Assembly (NCBI RefSeq): GCF_016082275.1
Contig: NZ_MOWM01000074.1
Location: 1-33,823, forward strand
Direction of reading: 5' to 3'
From: Variovorax sp. E3
GTDB taxonomy: Bacteria > Pseudomonadota > Gammaproteobacteria > Burkholderiales > Burkholderiaceae_C
DNA length: 33,823 bases
Positions 33,109 through 33,823 of the stretch are shown piece after piece. The notes beneath the pieces are model-generated. The model saw only the letters and a program-made list of their open reading frames with translations. It did no database searches and had not been told where the DNA came from. The position numbers and the translations under genes are program-made. The first letter of the stretch is position 1, and each line of letters begins with the position of its first letter.

Positions 33109-33284
33109 CTACTTGCTCGCGTGCGCCCCGGCGCATTCGTTCGCCAGCGCGACCGACTGCGCGACCTGCTCGGCGATCTGGGCCCGCAAGGCTTCCAGTC
33201 GACGCTGAACGGTGCCAGCAGAAACCATTCAGCGTGCATCAACGCCAGCGCGGTGCCGACGAGTAACCAGTGCGTGAGCTCCAT
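33109..33284 (-). CDS. Small single-pass membrane protein (one apparent frameshift)
   Basis: A short gene in two frames. The first encodes MELTHWLLVGTALALMHAEWFLLAP, a single hydrophobic segment. The second encodes VQRRLEALRAQIAEQVAQSVALANECAGAHASK, a charged helix. One added C near 33207 (CC to CCC) joins them into 58 residues, and the span length fits exactly one missing base. A GGGGGAAG site precedes ATG 33284. I do not recognise the family; the layout (membrane helix, then amphipathic helix) suggests a small inner-membrane protein with a cytoplasmic or periplasmic tail. It lies between the nuclease operon and the NlpD-like gene, on the same strand as both. Confidence 0.6.
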
Positions 33285-33391
33285 GTGACTTCCCCCTTGA
33301 CGAATGAGGGCGCGAGTCTGCACGCTCCGCAAGGCCGGGAACATCCCCAATCCGTGGGATAACTTTCGGCGGATGGGGCCGGCGCGCCGGC

Positions 33392-33823
33392 TCAGCGCGC
33401 AGGCAGGTATTGCCGGGGGTCGACGGCCTTGCCGCGGTAGCGGATCTCGAAGTGCAGCTTGGGGTGGCCGGCATCGGCGTTGCCGACCTCGGCGATCTTC
33501 TGGCCCCGCTGCACGCGCTGGCCCTGCTTCACCAGCACCGTGCGCACGTTGGTGTAGACCGACATATAAGAACCGCCGTGGTCGACCATGAGCACGCTGC
33601 CGTAGCCGCGCAGCGTTTCGGTCACGGCCACCGAGCCGTTGCCGATGGACACCACCGGATCGCCCGTGTTGCCGCCGATGTCGATGCCCTTGTTGCTCGT
33701 GCCGTTGAAGCCCGCGACCACCTGGCCTTGCGCCGGCCAGCCCCAGTCGCTGCGCCGGGCCGCCGGCGGCACCACGGGATCGGGCTCGCGGGCGGCGGGA
33801 CGCGGCGGCTTCGGGCGCTCGGC
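33392..33823 (-). CDS. nlpD: NlpD-like M23 murein hydrolase activator, C-terminal part (partial, runs off right edge)
   Basis: The last 143 codons are in the window. A Pro/Arg/Ala-rich linker precedes a LytM/M23 domain: WGWPAQGQVVAGFNGTSNKGIDIGG, GSVAVTETLRGYGSVLMVDHGGSYMSVYTNVRTVLVKQGQRVQRGQKIAEVG and KLHFEIRYRGKAVDPRQYLPAR. This matches NlpD C-terminal domains closely. The first metal His is missing (NKGIDIGG), and the HxH is degenerate (VYTN), so it is likely a non-catalytic activator of AmiC-type amidases in cell division, as in E. coli. The N-terminal signal and LysM domain would lie beyond the window. Confidence 0.88.
   Translation of the reverse strand, partial: AERPKPPRPAAREPDPVVPPAARRSDWGWPAQGQVVAGFNGTSNKGIDIGGNTGDPVVSIGNGSVAVTETLRGYGSVLMVDHGGSYMSVYTNVRTVLVKQGQRVQRGQKIAEVGNADAGHPKLHFEIRYRGKAVDPRQYLPAR

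Noticed and set aside
33378..33391. Perfect palindrome GCCGGCGCGCCGGC next to the NlpD stop, considered as a terminator
   Set aside because: It has no loop or U-tract, and such GC palindromes arise easily in this genome; support is too weak for a feature.

Overview
The window looks like a chromosomal segment of a high-GC betaproteobacterium, most likely Comamonadaceae and Variovorax-like. This rests on base composition, dense codon use, a Tad/Flp pilus locus, a Bug/TctC-type binding protein inside a catabolic operon, a PaaN-type aldehyde dehydrogenase, PucR and PAS-LuxR regulators, and an NlpD-type M23 protein. No species can be proved from sequence alone. I see no rRNA, tRNA, IS element, phage gene, plasmid origin or CRISPR array, and no gene-free stretch above 300 bases.

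Layout: (1) 1-1809, minus strand: start of a Tad pilus locus (flp pilin, cpaA prepilin peptidase, cpaB, start of a probable cpaC secretin). The 48-residue pilin is very small. (2) 2099-5434: a WYL-domain regulator paired with a VOC/glyoxalase protein, a metal-type MerR regulator, an SGNH/GDSL hydrolase and a small unknown protein. (3) 5637-12337: a gab-type operon on the minus strand (gabT, FAD-linked D-2-hydroxyacid dehydrogenase, HAD dehalogenase-like protein, gabD) with a divergent PucR regulator. (4) 12341-19358: a PAS-LuxR regulator divergent from a tightly coupled operon for an amidohydrolase, a complete branched-chain-amino-acid-type ABC transporter (two ATPases, binding protein, two permeases) and a small GAF-like protein. 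The short divergent region carries palindromes placed as expected for LuxR-type activation. (5) 19375-28503, minus strand: an apparently undescribed catabolic operon (lipocalin-like protein, PaaN-type aldehyde dehydrogenase, carotenoid-oxygenase-family dioxygenase, acyl-CoA ligase, alpha/beta hydrolase, TctC binding protein, nitronate monooxygenase-like flavoprotein), followed by a regulator made of two HxlR plus zinc-site units in tandem. A near-perfect palindrome overlaps the operon's predicted promoter. (6) 28669-33823: a small unknown protein, an SbcD/SbcC-like (YhaO/YhaN-like) nuclease/ATPase pair without a visible zinc hook, a short membrane protein and the C-terminal part of an NlpD-like murein hydrolase activator.

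The genes work together mostly as uptake-and-degradation cassettes, each with its own regulator. ATGA start/stop overlaps indicate strong translational coupling.

An important caution: seven genes (merR, gabD, the FAD dehydrogenase, livH, the nitronate monooxygenase, tctC and the small membrane protein) are each interrupted by one frameshift, and each is repaired by adding exactly one base. All seven spans have length 2 modulo 3. This one-directional pattern in otherwise well-conserved genes points to deletion-type sequencing or assembly error rather than seven pseudogenes. Coordinates come from reading frames checked against the text; isolated sites may be off by one base.
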